Origin: Streptomyces luteogriseus
GTDB lineage: Bacteria > Actinomycetota > Actinomycetes > Streptomycetales > Streptomycetaceae
DNA length: 64,000 nucleotides
Assembly: GCF_014205055.1 (NCBI RefSeq)
Contig: NZ_JACHMS010000001.1
Span: 1,116,001-1,180,000 of the forward strand
Direction of reading: 5' to 3'
The notes beneath the pieces were generated by a model. The model searched no databases. It was given only the letters and a program-made list of their open reading frames with translations, and had not been told where the DNA came from. The position numbers were made by a program, and so were the translations under genes. The stretch's first letter is position 1. Every line of letters starts with the position of its first letter. Below are positions 1 to 7,290 of this stretch, piece after piece.

Positions 1-53
1 GGGCTCAGCGCTCAGAGCCAGGCATGGGGTGCTCCAGCGGGACGGGGAGACCT

Positions 54-187
54 CCCCCTCTATGGCCACTACTTCGCAGGTCAGCGGCCACTACACCCCC
101 CCTATACGCGGATAGCGGCCCCCCTCTAGATCCACTGGTGTGGGTAGAGGGGGGCCGCGGGGCGTTCCGGGGCCGGTTGTAGAGGGG
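54..187. repeat. Repeated CCCCTCTA/TAGAGGGG motifs beside traB (candidate clt locus)
   Basis: Copies of CCCCCTCTA or a close variant occur at 54-62, 96-106 (CTATA variant), 119-128, and inverted at 145-154 and 180-187, directly downstream of traB. In Streptomyces plasmids and AICEs, TraB recognises short repeats in a cis-acting locus of transfer (clt) that lies next to its gene. The position and repetition fit that role. The motif differs from the TRS octamers published for other plasmids, so assignment is by position only. Confidence 0.4.
115..158. terminator. 14-bp perfect hairpin after traB
   Basis: Bases 115-128 and 145-158 form a perfect 14-bp inverted repeat around a 16-nt loop, 36 nt past the traB stop codon. 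It could terminate transcription from either side. It also contains two of the repeated CCCCTCTA motifs, so it may instead be part of a transfer site. Confidence 0.5.
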
Positions 188-194
188 TGGGGGT

Positions 195-2312
195 CTACCG
201 GGCGTCGAGCAGCTCGGGCGGCACAGCTGCCTCAAGGTCCTCGCGGCGGTAGCCGGCGAGGTTCTTCCCGCCGATGTTCACCTGCTTCGTGGTGCGCTTC
301 ACGCCCGCGTCCTCGAGCTCCCGGGCGAGGCGTTCGGCGTCCCAGTCGCCGTAGTCCTCGTCGAGGTTCTCCAGGCGCTGCAGCAGGTCGACGGTGTGCA
401 TGCGGGCGGCGTGCCGCATCACGGTGAGGCAGTCGGACAGGACGGGAGCGATGGTGAAGCCGGCCTGGTCGGCTGCGGCGGTGACGTCCTGGACGGCGTC
501 GCCGGTCAGCTGGTTGTGCTTCTGCCGCAGGGCGCGGCCGCGCTGGCAGATCTCGGCGAACGCCGGCCCGTCGAGGAAGTCGGCCCGCACGGTGACGAAC
601 GAGGCGGGGCCGGTGACCAGCACGCCCGTGCCCTTGTGCTCTTCGGACAGCACGGAGGCGTCGGCACCCTGGGCGGCCTTGCCCTTGCCGAGCACCATGT
701 CGCTGGACGTCTGGTCGACGACCTGCGTCGAGTACCGCAGGGTGATGATCTCCCGCAGCTTGGTGGGCACCGAGTCGGCGTCGGGCCGCTGGGAGGCGAA
801 GTTGGAGATGAACCCGGCTGCCGGGCCTCGCCGGGCGATGCGGCACAGGTCGTTGATGACCTGGTCGCGGTCGTCCTTCTCCATGGCGGTGAAGTACTCC
901 TGCAGTTCGTCGATGGTGACGAAGATGACCGGCAGGTTGTACTTCTCGACGATCGTCGGCGTCAGCTTGCCCTCGGGGCACACAGAGACGGGCAAGCCGC
1001 GCAGCAGCACGAAGCGGCGCTCCATCTCCGCCAGCAGCTCCTTCAGCATGGCCTTCAGCGCCTCGACCGCGTCGTCCTCGGCGCCCATCACCAGCCGGTG
1101 CGCTACGGCCTTCATGGGCATCCAGTCGGCGCCGCCCTTGCCGTCGGCGACGTAGTGCCGCACGTAGGGGTCGAGCAGGCCGGCCGCGGTCATGAGGCGC
1201 TGCGTGAACGTCTTGCCGCGGCGGGGGAGGCCGCCGAAGAACAGCGACTGCCACATGACCGGCACGGTGATGCGGGTACCGCGGGCGTCCTGTCCGAACG
1301 GGATCGGGTCCCACACGGAGAACGTCTCGGCCTTGACCAGCGGCGACGGGTTCGGCGTGCCGAGGTAGGGGTCGTCGTCGGCCACCCACATCGACACCCG
1401 CCCGGCGTTGCCGCCGGCCGCAGCGCGGACGCGGGAGGCGATGACCTGAATCTCGTCGACACCCAGCTCGGCGGCGATCGCCGTGCGCTTCGCCAGCACG
1501 TCAGCGGCCGTCTTCCCCCCGCCCTTGGGCAGGTCGAAGATGACCGCCCAGCCGCGGCCGTCGCGGACCGGTCCCATCACGCAGGTGACCCGGGGCCCGT
1601 CGCCGTCGCCCTTGCCCTGCTTGAGCAGGCCCGCCGCGCGGAGCGCGTCGTTGAGCTGCTGCGCGGTCATGTCGACGCGCAGCGGCGGCGTCGCGTTGTC
1701 GAGCAGCTGCACGTCATCGCCCCGGCCCAGGAAGACGAGGGGGATCGTCACGGCGGCGGCCATGCCGGCCTGTAGGGGCGTCGGCGCCAGCGGCCAGCCC
1801 GCGGCAGCGCCCGCAACAGCGATCGCAGCGGCGCCGAACCGCCACCGGCGGGCGAGGGTGCGCTCGCGGTGCAGCAGCGCGTACCGGACGGCGAGGTCGA
1901 CGTCGTCGGGCTTGACCTTCAACTGCGCGCGCAGGGCCTTCACGGCTGCGCTCTGATCGTGCGCTGTGAGCGTCGGCCACAGTCCGCGGGATGCCCGCCA
2001 CAGGCCCTTTGAGGCGAGCCACGTCATGCGGAACGCGTACTTGGGGACGCGCAGCAGGTGGTAACGGGAGTGCCACCAGGACAGCCGGCAGAACGCCGCC
2101 GTGTTGGCCTTCAGGGACGCCACGGACCGCGCCCAGGGCGGGAGGATCGGCACGTCGGGCACGGTCAGCCAGTCGGCCAACGGGTTGTTCGGGCGGTCGA
2201 CCGCCTCTACCCCGGGCGTCTCCTCGACGACCGGTTCGGGGGCGAACTTGAGCAGGCTCACCTGCGGCTTGTCGTGGCCGTTGACTACGGGCGGGGTAAG
2301 GGTGTCCGTCAT
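195..2312 (-). CDS. traB: TraB-type FtsK/SpoIIIE DNA translocase
   Basis: At 705 aa this is the motor that moves double-stranded DNA between mycelial cells during Streptomyces conjugation. Two hydrophobic segments (about residues 158-172 and 181-196) anchor it. The FtsK domain has a Walker A loop GGLPRRGKT (about 360-368) and a Walker B strand VIFVTIDEL (about 462-470). The C-terminal 60 residues look like a winged-helix DNA-recognition module, as in TraB proteins that read clt repeats. The ATG at 2312 begins a clear N-terminal cytosolic segment. A strong hairpin separates it from the preceding small genes, so it may be expressed at a different level. Family assignment is firm; the exact name used for this element's homologue is not known. 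Confidence 0.88.
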   Translation of the reverse strand: MTDTLTPPVVNGHDKPQVSLLKFAPEPVVEETPGVEAVDRPNNPLADWLTVPDVPILPPWARSVASLKANTAAFCRLSWWHSRYHLLRVPKYAFRMTWLASKGLWRASRGLWPTLTAHDQSAAVKALRAQLKVKPDDVDLAVRYALLHRERTLARRWRFGAAAIAVAGAAAGWPLAPTPLQAGMAAAVTIPLVFLGRGDDVQLLDNATPPLRVDMTAQQLNDALRAAGLLKQGKGDGDGPRVTCVMGPVRDGRGWAVIFDLPKGGGKTAADVLAKRTAIAAELGVDEIQVIASRVRAAAGGNAGRVSMWVADDDPYLGTPNPSPLVKAETFSVWDPIPFGQDARGTRITVPVMWQSLFFGGLPRRGKTFTQRLMTAAGLLDPYVRHYVADGKGGADWMPMKAVAHRLVMGAEDDAVEALKAMLKELLAEMERRFVLLRGLPVSVCPEGKLTPTIVEKYNLPVIFVTIDELQEYFTAMEKDDRDQVINDLCRIARRGPAAGFISNFASQRPDADSVPTKLREIITLRYSTQVVDQTSSDMVLGKGKAAQGADASVLSEEHKGTGVLVTGPASFVTVRADFLDGPAFAEICQRGRALRQKHNQLTGDAVQDVTAAADQAGFTIAPVLSDCLTVMRHAARMHTVDLLQRLENLDEDYGDWDAERLARELEDAGVKRTTKQVNIGGKNLAGYRREDLEAAVPPELLDAR

Positions 2313-2348
2313 GATGTGGGTCTCCGGTCGTTCTGTAGCGGTCCGGGG

Positions 2349-2392
2349 CCCGGGGCGGCCGGTTTCGCCTGGCAGCTGACGGCCGCCCCGGG
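2349..2392. terminator. 13-bp GC hairpin between the spread operon and traB
   Basis: Bases 2349-2361 and 2380-2392 are a perfect 13-bp inverted repeat with an 18-nt loop. It lies just past the stop of the 58-aa gene and 37 nt before the traB start. It could terminate or attenuate read-through into traB, whose overproduction is toxic in related elements (known for the family, not shown here). Confidence 0.5.
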
Positions 2393-2398
2393 GTGTAG

Positions 2399-2575
2399 CT
2401 ACGGCTTCTGCTTGCGGCGCAGGGCCTGCTGCTCGATGCGCTCGGCCTTGCGCTTCAGGTCGGAGAGGTCGACGTCCATACCGGCCAGGCCGCGCTTCGC
2501 CATCCGGGCCGTCAGCAGGCTCAGCTTCGCGAGCTCGCCGGGGGTGTAGTCGCTGAGGCTCAGGTCGTCAGCCAT
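2399..2575 (-). CDS. Small basic AICE protein, 58 aa
   Basis: This short gene encodes an acidic head (ADDLSLSDYTPGEL) followed by a Lys/Arg/Gln-rich helical tail ending in QQALRRKQKP. Its ATG overlaps the stop of the upstream 71-aa gene by 8 nt, which indicates translational coupling. Codon third positions are GC-rich, as expected of a real gene. No family was recognised. By position, immediately before traB, it probably belongs to the transfer/spread module. Confidence 0.6.
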   Translation of the reverse strand: MADDLSLSDYTPGELAKLSLLTARMAKRGLAGMDVDLSDLKRKAERIEQQALRRKQKP

Positions 2576-2783
2576 GGGTGGGCTCCTCGGCGGTCTCGGG
2601 CAGGGCGGCGCCGATGGCGGCGTAGGCCTGGGCGGTGTTCGCCCAGACGGTGCCGGCTGCGGCGAACGCGGGTGCCTTGGGCCGGAAGTCCTCGTGCCGG
2701 GCGAGGCGCTCGGCCTCGGTCGCCAGGTCGTGGGCGCGAAGCGCGGCGTATCGGGCCTGCTGCAAGGCCTGGTCGCGGGTCAT
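2568..2783 (-). CDS. Small Ala-rich AICE protein, 71 aa
   Basis: The protein is mostly alpha-helical and Ala-rich (TRDQALQQARYAALRAHDL near the N-terminus, ending PETAEEPTHG). The start at 2783 was chosen because a near-perfect ribosome-binding site, CAGGAGGAACC, sits just before it. A longer frame reaching 2918 would run through a hairpin and has no such site. It is the first gene after that hairpin and is coupled to the next by an 8-nt overlap. Function unknown; a role in plasmid spread is inferred from context only. Confidence 0.65.
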   Translation of the reverse strand: MTRDQALQQARYAALRAHDLATEAERLARHEDFRPKAPAFAAAGTVWANTAQAYAAIGAALPETAEEPTHG

Positions 2784-2824
2784 GGTTCCTCCTGGTTGTG
2801 GGCCGGGCTGTCCGGCCCCACCGC

Positions 2825-2849
2825 TCCCCCACGGTCGGGCCGTGGGGGA
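2825..2849. terminator. 10-bp hairpin inside the spread operon
   Basis: Bases 2825-2834 and 2840-2849 form a perfect 10-bp stem with a 5-nt loop (TCGGG), 13 nt after the stop of the 70-aa gene. It probably ends or attenuates the upstream ten-gene transcript before the 71-aa/58-aa pair. Confidence 0.5.
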
Positions 2850-2862
2850 CGGAAGGGCCAGG

Positions 2863-3075
2863 TCAGCGGCGGGGGTAGCCGTGGCCGGGCGGCGGGTAGT
2901 CGACACCGGGCGGCGCAACGGCTCCGCCGAGGACGGTCTGTTCGAACTCGTCGAGCGGGCCGCCGTCGACGGGGTCTCCGGTGCGGGCGGCGTAGGCGTC
3001 CTCGACGCCCTGAAGGATGCGGGTGGTGCGGTCCGCGGCGTCCGATGCCGTTTCGGTGCGGCGGAAGATGCCCAT
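2863..3075 (-). CDS. Small hypothetical AICE protein, 70 aa
   Basis: The sequence starts MGIFRRTETASDAADRTTRI and ends in a Pro/Gly-rich tail PPPGHGYPRR. The start at 3075 follows the upstream stop by 2 nt and has a GAGGGG ribosome-binding site, so it is preferred over a longer frame that overlaps the zinc-ribbon gene. It is the last gene of the tightly packed chain before a hairpin. No family was recognised. Confidence 0.6.
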   Translation of the reverse strand: MGIFRRTETASDAADRTTRILQGVEDAYAARTGDPVDGGPLDEFEQTVLGGAVAPPGVDYPPPGHGYPRR

Positions 3076-3077
3076 GG

Positions 3078-3248
3078 TCAGCGGCCCCTCTTGTGGCTGG
3101 CCTTGTGCTGGCGCAGGGCCCTCGCGCAGGCCGGGCACTTGCGCTCCGGGCCGTTGCCGGCGATGGGCAGGGGGATGGTCGCGCCGCAGATCGCCGGGGT
3201 GACACCGCGCTGTAGCTGCGGGTGGCAATCGGGGCAGTGGAAGTGCAT
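3078..3248 (-). CDS. Small zinc-ribbon-like protein, 56 aa
   Basis: Two CxxC knuckles are visible, HCPDC near residue 5 and KCPAC near residue 38, with extra His and Cys between. The pattern suggests a zinc ribbon or rubredoxin-like fold. The start at 3248 is 1 nt past the stop of the membrane-protein gene, giving a TGACATG junction. It is followed by a basic tail (HKASHKRGR). It may bind DNA or partner proteins of the transfer machine; this is inference from the fold only. Confidence 0.65.
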   Translation of the reverse strand: MHFHCPDCHPQLQRGVTPAICGATIPLPIAGNGPERKCPACARALRQHKASHKRGR

Positions 3249-3249
3249 G

Positions 3250-3567
3250 TCAGCGGCCCTTCTGGTAGTCGCGCCACATGGAGCGCAGGACGAGGGCGAG
3301 GATCGCGACGGAGATGCCGCCGATGGCGATGGCGATCGAGGCGAACGCGATACCGACGCCACCGATGCAGATGGCGCAGCTGATGCCGAGCCACTCGCCG
3401 GTGCTACGACCGGGCTTGCGCTCGTGCTGGCAAGTGGAGTGCGCGGGCTGCTGCTGGGCGGTAGCGGCCTTGGCCAGTTCGACGGCCGCGAGCGCGATCT
3501 GTACGGCGGCCGTGTCCACGGCGGCCTCTCGGGCGGCGGCCTCGGCCTTCTCCAGGGCGTCGCTCAT
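3250..3567 (-). CDS. SpdB/SpdD-like spread membrane protein, 105 aa
   Basis: An N-terminal Ala/Glu-rich helix (about residues 3-42) is followed by a CxxxxKPGRS linker and a long hydrophobic C-terminal half with one or two membrane spans (about 56-95), ending RSMWRDYQKGR. This layout matches the small hydrophobic Spd proteins that mediate intramycelial spread of Streptomyces elements. The start at 3567 has an excellent AGGAGGT site and overlaps the upstream stop as ATGA. A longer frame to 3732 is arginine/proline-rich shadow sequence and is rejected. Confidence 0.7.
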   Translation of the reverse strand: MSDALEKAEAAAREAAVDTAAVQIALAAVELAKAATAQQQPAHSTCQHERKPGRSTGEWLGISCAICIGGVGIAFASIAIAIGGISVAILALVLRSMWRDYQKGR

Positions 3568-3737
3568 CGCGTCCACCTCCTCGGCAGGGGCAGGTGCGGG
3601 CGGGCTACGGCACCGAGGGCGAACGCGACGAGCAGGGGCTTCGACGCCAGTCCGTCGACGGCGGAGGTGGTCAGGTCGAGGGCCTGCGGGACGGTGAGCA
3701 GTACACCGAGCAGGGCGCCGAGGAACAGCCACTTCAT
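3564..3737 (-). CDS. Small hydrophobic protein, 57 aa
   Basis: The protein starts MKWLFLGALLGVLLTVPQAL and has a second hydrophobic stretch, PLLVAFALGAVA, then a basic end PRRWTR. It probably crosses the membrane twice. It is linked by ATGA overlaps to the DUF2637 gene before it and the SpdB-like gene after it, which is strong evidence that it is translated. No family name could be assigned; the setting is the spread (spd) module. Confidence 0.7.
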   Translation of the reverse strand: MKWLFLGALLGVLLTVPQALDLTTSAVDGLASKPLLVAFALGAVARPHLPLPRRWTR

Positions 3738-5074
3738 GACCGGGCCTCCCCCGTGAAGAGCGCCGTGGTGACCACTTCGCGGCGAAGGTCGGTCGCCTCT
3801 CGACGCGACAGGCCGAGTTCCTCCTGAAGCGTCTTGATGGTCACCGACCGGCCGTTCGACCTGACCGCTTCCTTGTTCAGGGCGCGGGCCTTGCGGCGCA
3901 GCTCAGCGGGGGTGAGGGTGATGACCTCGGTGACCACCTGGCGGCCGGTCTCGGCGGGCACCGAGTTGGTCACCTGCGGAGGCTGGCCGATGGTCGTCTG
4001 AAAGGGGAACTTGTCCGCCCACGGGTCCACTGCCGCGACGTCCGGCATGACCACTTCGGCGGGCTCCTCGACGTCCACCAGGCGCCCCTTGATGCGGTCC
4101 CACCGGTACGGCACCCGCGGTTGGTTAGTGGTCACCTCGACCGGCTCGGGCCGGGCCACGATCGGCAGCAGGCTCACCCCTGCGGGCACCACGTCCGGCC
4201 GCGCGGGCGGGAGCTCGGGCCGCTCCTCGGGCACCCGCTCCACCGTGATCTCCTCGCCCGTCTCCCACGGCGACGCCAGGTCGATCGTCGCCAGAGACGA
4301 GGCGTGCCGGCGGGCCGCGAGCAGCTCCAGCAGCTTCGCGCGCTGCTCCTCGGACGCGCCGGCCTGCGCCTTGCCCACAGCCACGGACAGCCGCCGGGCG
4401 ACGCGGGCGCGGCCCCGGGCGCCGGGCTTCATGTCGGCGAGCTTCGCGGCCAGGCCCACGGCCTTGACCGTCCACCGGTCACGGGTGATCTGCTCGGCGG
4501 TGCGGTCGCGGGTTGCGAGACCGAGGCGGGACAGCAGCCGCTCACGCAGCTCGCGGGCGAGCAGGGCGGGCAGGCTGCCCGAGCCAGTGCCGGGCCTGGC
4601 GTGCCGGAGCTCGATCCCCATGGCGAGGTGCCACAGCAGCGCGGCGAGGACCGGGCCGACGACGGCGCGCACGGTGCCGCCGACGATGCCGGACTCGGCG
4701 TATGCGGGGATGACCTGCACGCCGGTGATGAACCAGACGAGGGCGCCGGGGACGCCGGGTGCTCCCTGGGTGCGGAGGTTCTGGCGGGCCATCAGGGCGC
4801 AGGCGAACAGGGCGAGCTCGGCGGCGGCGAACATCGCGCCGCGCTCGGTGGTCGACACCATGTTGAGGCTGTGCTCGGCGAACCGCCACGAGGTGTCTGC
4901 GCTGTAGGCGGTGCAGGCGAGGGCGGCGAGCGCGGCGACCAGGACGGCGGCCGGTACTCGGCGCGTGGCCCTGCGGCCGGCCACGGCGAGCGCGACGACA
5001 GCGGCCAGGACCGTGACGGCCACGAGGACCGCGGGCAGGGGGTGGGCCTGGGCCCACATCAGTACGGAGTTCAT
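3734..5074 (-). CDS. DUF2637 spread-type membrane protein, 446 aa
   Basis: The first 150 residues contain about four membrane spans (near 13-33, 40-58, 80-95, 125-150), the DUF2637 arrangement common in Streptomyces mobile elements and often called SpdB2-like. The cytosolic remainder is Pro/Val-rich. It ends in a helix-turn-helix-like stretch around TIKTLQEELGLSRREATDLR, which may bind DNA. The start at 5074 overlaps the preceding gene as ATGA and the stop overlaps the next start likewise. Such proteins are thought to form pores with TraB for spread across septa; that is family knowledge, not seen here. Confidence 0.78.
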   Translation of the reverse strand: MNSVLMWAQAHPLPAVLVAVTVLAAVVALAVAGRRATRRVPAAVLVAALAALACTAYSADTSWRFAEHSLNMVSTTERGAMFAAAELALFACALMARQNLRTQGAPGVPGALVWFITGVQVIPAYAESGIVGGTVRAVVGPVLAALLWHLAMGIELRHARPGTGSGSLPALLARELRERLLSRLGLATRDRTAEQITRDRWTVKAVGLAAKLADMKPGARGRARVARRLSVAVGKAQAGASEEQRAKLLELLAARRHASSLATIDLASPWETGEEITVERVPEERPELPPARPDVVPAGVSLLPIVARPEPVEVTTNQPRVPYRWDRIKGRLVDVEEPAEVVMPDVAAVDPWADKFPFQTTIGQPPQVTNSVPAETGRQVVTEVITLTPAELRRKARALNKEAVRSNGRSVTIKTLQEELGLSRREATDLRREVVTTALFTGEARS

Positions 5075-5268
5075 TCGCCCACCTCCGGGGCGGCGGCGCG
5101 CACGGCACGGTGCGCGGCGAGGCAGACGCCTTCACGGTCGCGGCGCTCGTTCGCGTCGAGCAGCGCGGCCATCAGGGCGGGGACAGGGGGGAGGCGCCGG
5201 GCGGACCGGGCCGCCGCGCGCAGGGCGGCGGCCTCGGTCGGGCGGCGCACCAGGGCGGTGCCGCTCAC
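5071..5268 (-). CDS. Small hypothetical AICE protein, 65 aa
   Basis: A short helical, Ala/Arg-rich protein (SGTALVRRPTEAAALRAAAR at its start). The GTG start at 5268 overlaps the upstream TGA as GTGA and follows a GAGGTG site. Its stop overlaps the DUF2637 start as ATGA. The double overlap supports translation although no family was recognised. Confidence 0.6.
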   Translation of the reverse strand: MSGTALVRRPTEAAALRAAARSARRLPPVPALMAALLDANERRDREGVCLAAHRAVRAAAPEVGE

Positions 5269-5636
5269 TGGTCACCTCGGGCGAGGATCGCGGCCAGCTC
5301 ACGGCTGAGGGCGCGCAGGCGGGCGGCGGCTTCGACGAGGGCGTCGGCCAGCTCCTCGACCTCGTCGGGCGTGTACGACCCGGTGAGGTCCTGCTGCTCG
5401 ACGTACAGGACGACGTCAGTGGTGGCGCGCTCGGCGAACGGGGCCTGGGCGAGCATGGCGCGAAGCAGGTTGAAGTCGCCTGCTCCGATGGCGTGCTCGA
5501 GACCGTAGTGGGTGACGTCGACCTTGGACTCGGCGTGGCCGCCGTGACGGCCGGCGCACCAGTCAGGCTCCTCGATCTCCAGGGACCTGGTGACCAGGAC
5601 GGGCACGGTCACCGTGCGGGGCAGGTGCTGAGTCAC
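5265..5636 (-). CDS. DUF6907-type protein, 123 aa
   Basis: The layout matches DUF6907 proteins of Streptomyces elements: a beta-rich N-terminus with the WCAGRHGGH motif, then HYG and a central region, then the YTPDEVEELADALVEAAARL helix near the end. A Cys and several His near residues 27-33 could bind a metal. The GTG start at 5636 overlaps the previous gene as GTGA. Function is unknown. These proteins recur in AICE and plasmid gene chains. Confidence 0.7.
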   Translation of the reverse strand: MTQHLPRTVTVPVLVTRSLEIEEPDWCAGRHGGHAESKVDVTHYGLEHAIGAGDFNLLRAMLAQAPFAERATTDVVLYVEQQDLTGSYTPDEVEELADALVEAAARLRALSRELAAILARGDQ

Positions 5637-6190
5637 TCGGCCTCACCCCTCGCGCGGTTCTCGGCGTGGCTGCGCTGCTCCGGGCGGGTGCGCGGCGCGG
5701 ACTCCAGCCAGGGGAAGGGGTGGATGTAGGCGGAGGCCTTGAACACGCGGATGGCCGCGCCGTCGGGGGCATCGGGCAGGGCGTAGACGCGGCCACCGGT
5801 GATGGAGGCGAGGAAGCGGGCGCCGTGGTGCTCGCAGCCCTTGGCGCCGGCGTTCGTCGAGTCGAGGAAGGTGACGACCGGAGGCCCGTCGCACGGGGTG
5901 GGGTCCTCGGGGTGCGCGGCCGGGCAGCGTTCTCCCAGGTCGGCGGGGTTACGCGATCCCGTAACCGCCTCGTCCGGCTCGACTCCCACAGCGCGCAGCA
6001 CGATCCGCAGGGCTTCGCGGATGGCGCCGTGCGCCTGGTTGAGGGCGAACAGGTCACCGTGGTCGACGTGCGCGTAGTCGGTGAGCATCTGCTGCGCGAC
6101 CTGGGCCGCGACGGCGAGGTCGCTGGGGAGGGCCGGGGGCAGGGCGCCCGCCGTGGTGGTGGGCGCCTGCTCGGCCGGGGTCCGGCTCAT
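5633..6190 (-). CDS. Hypothetical AICE protein with Cys/His motifs, 185 aa
   Basis: After a Pro/Ala-rich start comes a helical region (about residues 22-68, VAAQVAQQMLTDYAHVDHGD). A Cys/His-containing part follows, with RCPAAHPEDPTPCDGPP and GCEHHGARFLAS, which could form a metal site. The tail is acidic and basic mixed. The start at 6190 overlaps the upstream stop as ATGA; longer upstream frames are Pro/Ala shadow sequence. No family was recognised with certainty. Confidence 0.62.
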   Translation of the reverse strand: MSRTPAEQAPTTTAGALPPALPSDLAVAAQVAQQMLTDYAHVDHGDLFALNQAHGAIREALRIVLRAVGVEPDEAVTGSRNPADLGERCPAAHPEDPTPCDGPPVVTFLDSTNAGAKGCEHHGARFLASITGGRVYALPDAPDGAAIRVFKASAYIHPFPWLESAPRTRPEQRSHAENRARGEAE

Positions 6191-6324
6191 CGGTCGTCTC
6201 GCTTCTGCTGGGGCAGAGGCTGCTGGGCGAGGTGCTTGGCGAGCTCTCGGCCCTGCTTGGCGGTGGCCGGGTGGCGCAGCGAGCCGCAGAGCTGGCAGGC
6301 GCGCGGGTTGTGGGAGGCGGTCAT
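6187..6324 (-). CDS. Tiny CxxC protein, 45 aa
   Basis: The peptide carries ACQLCGSLRHPATAKQGREL, a CxxC knuckle with a nearby His, and a Gln/Lys/Arg-rich tail. Overlaps of 4 nt join it to the 131-aa gene before and the 185-aa gene after. Such single-knuckle proteins may dimerise around zinc, but this is inference. Confidence 0.58.
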   Translation of the reverse strand: MTASHNPRACQLCGSLRHPATAKQGRELAKHLAQQPLPQQKRDDR

Positions 6325-6716
6325 CGGGCACCGCCGGCGAGGGCGGCGATGCGGGCGACGGCGGCCTTGTACTCGGGCTTGCGCGGCTTGTACGCCCGGA
6401 TGAGCACCCGGACCTGGCCGAGGGTGTAGCGGGAGACGCCGTGGGTGCGGTGGGCGCGGCCACCGGCGACGGTGCGGCGGGTGCGGGCGGTCGCGGCGGG
6501 GGTGAGGCCGATCCGCTTGGCGACGGTGCGCAGACCGTTGGCGCAGCCGGCGGCGGTGGTGCGGTCGACCCCGGCGGCGATCGCCACGGTGGCGAGGCTG
6601 CGGGGGCGGCGCCGGCACGAGGCGGCGAGGCGGGTGGCGGCGGCGCGGCGGCGGAGCTCGGCACGCAGGGTGCGGCGGTTGGTGCGGCGCTCGCGGCGGA
6701 TGGAAGGATGCGTCAT
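6321..6716 (-). CDS. Arg-rich protein, first gene of the spread operon, 131 aa
   Basis: This very basic protein holds a helix-turn-helix-like region near residues 43-75 (SLATVAIAAGVDRTTAAGCA) and a C-terminal part with YTLGQVRVLIRAYKPRKPEY. It probably binds nucleic acid. The start at 6716 follows a CAGGAGATC ribosome-binding site; a longer frame to 7064 would run through the operator region and is rejected. It opens a chain of ten genes joined by overlaps or gaps of 1-2 nt. Confidence 0.65.
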   Translation of the reverse strand: MTHPSIRRERRTNRRTLRAELRRRAAATRLAASCRRRPRSLATVAIAAGVDRTTAAGCANGLRTVAKRIGLTPAATARTRRTVAGGRAHRTHGVSRYTLGQVRVLIRAYKPRKPEYKAAVARIAALAGGAR

Positions 6717-6812
6717 AGCGATCTCCTGGTGTCTCAGGTGGTCGTGAGGCCCCGGGCCGGTGGGACTTGGCGGAAACACCGGCTTGGGGCCGCCCCCGTT
6801 TCCGGGGGGCTT

Positions 6813-6885
6813 AACCTTGTAGATACACAGTATCGGGAACCTTGTAGATACACAAGCCCCCATGCGAGGATTCCGTGTATCTACG
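6813..6885. promoter_or_regulatory. Iterated operator GTAGATACAC in the divergent promoter
   Basis: The 17-mer AACCTTGTAGATACACA is repeated exactly at 6813-6829 and 6838-6854. Its core, GTAGATACAC, returns inverted at 6875-6884, just before the ribosome-binding site of the ribbon-helix-helix gene. The region lies between that gene and the leftward spread operon. It is a good candidate for autoregulation by the ribbon-helix-helix protein. Confidence 0.6.
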
Positions 6886-6897
6886 AGAGGGAGAGCG

Positions 6898-7167
6898 ATG
6901 GCTGAGCAGTCCAGCGAGGCGCCGAAGAGGCACACGACCCCGCGGCCGATTCGAGTGCCGGACCCGCTGTGGCAGGCGTACGGACGGGTGTGCGAGCGAC
7001 TGGGTACCGACCGGACGAACGACGTCCTGGACCACATGAAGGCCCGGGTCCTGGAGCACGGCACCGACGAGGATCAAGCCGACCTCCAAAGGGCCGAACA
7101 GGAACTCGCCGAGCGCCGTGCCCGCAAGGGCGGCAGGCCGAAGCAGGAGCCGTCAGCTTCCGCCTGA
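6898..7167 (+). CDS. Ribbon-helix-helix-type protein, 89 aa
   Basis: Residues about 17-50 (RPIRVPDPLWQAYGRVCERL, then GTDRTNDVLDHMKARV) fit the strand-helix-helix pattern of CopG/Arc-type DNA-binding proteins. The acidic, Glu/Arg-rich C-terminus probably forms a helix. The ATG at 6898 follows GAGAGGGAG, so it is preferred over an ATG at 6862 that would place the operator inside the gene. It is divergent from the spread operon and next to three copies of an operator motif. It therefore probably represses its own gene and the transfer genes. Confidence 0.65.
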   Translation: MAEQSSEAPKRHTTPRPIRVPDPLWQAYGRVCERLGTDRTNDVLDHMKARVLEHGTDEDQADLQRAEQELAERRARKGGRPKQEPSASA

Positions 7168-7183
7168 GGATCCCGCCGGGCGT

Positions 7184-7218
7184 CGTCTCACACTCGTCTC
7201 ACACACCTGCTCTGAGAC
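7184..7218. repeat. Tandem CGTCTCACAC repeats with inverted TGAGAC
   Basis: Bases 7184-7194 and 7195-7205 are an 11-bp tandem repeat, CGTCTCACACT/A. GAGAC appears inverted at 7214-7218. Short tandem repeats of this size resemble arm-type integrase or excisionase binding sites at element ends. They lie between the last element-type gene and the first chromosomal-type gene. No core attachment sequence or tRNA 3' end could be recognised. Confidence 0.35.
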
Positions 7219-7290
7219 CGCGTCGAATCCGCAGGTGACATGGGCTTTTGCGGACGCCACGCATAACAGGCGGACACCATGGACGGCTCG

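Larger units (their letters stand above)
1..7218. mobile_element. Right part of an integrated conjugative element (AICE / pSAM2-like)
   Basis: The stretch holds an FtsK-like TraB translocase, a DUF2637 spread-type membrane protein, a DUF6907 protein and many tiny overlapping genes, all leftward. At the right end stand an iterated operator and a divergent ribbon-helix-helix gene. This is the transfer and spread module of Streptomyces integrative elements, whose usual order is int-xis-rep-tra-spd. Integrase, excisionase, replication initiator and the tRNA attachment site are not visible and should lie left of base 1. The right limit is inferred: housekeeping-type genes begin at 7303, and short repeats sit at 7184-7218. 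A linear or circular plasmid origin cannot be excluded from this window alone. Confidence 0.75.
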
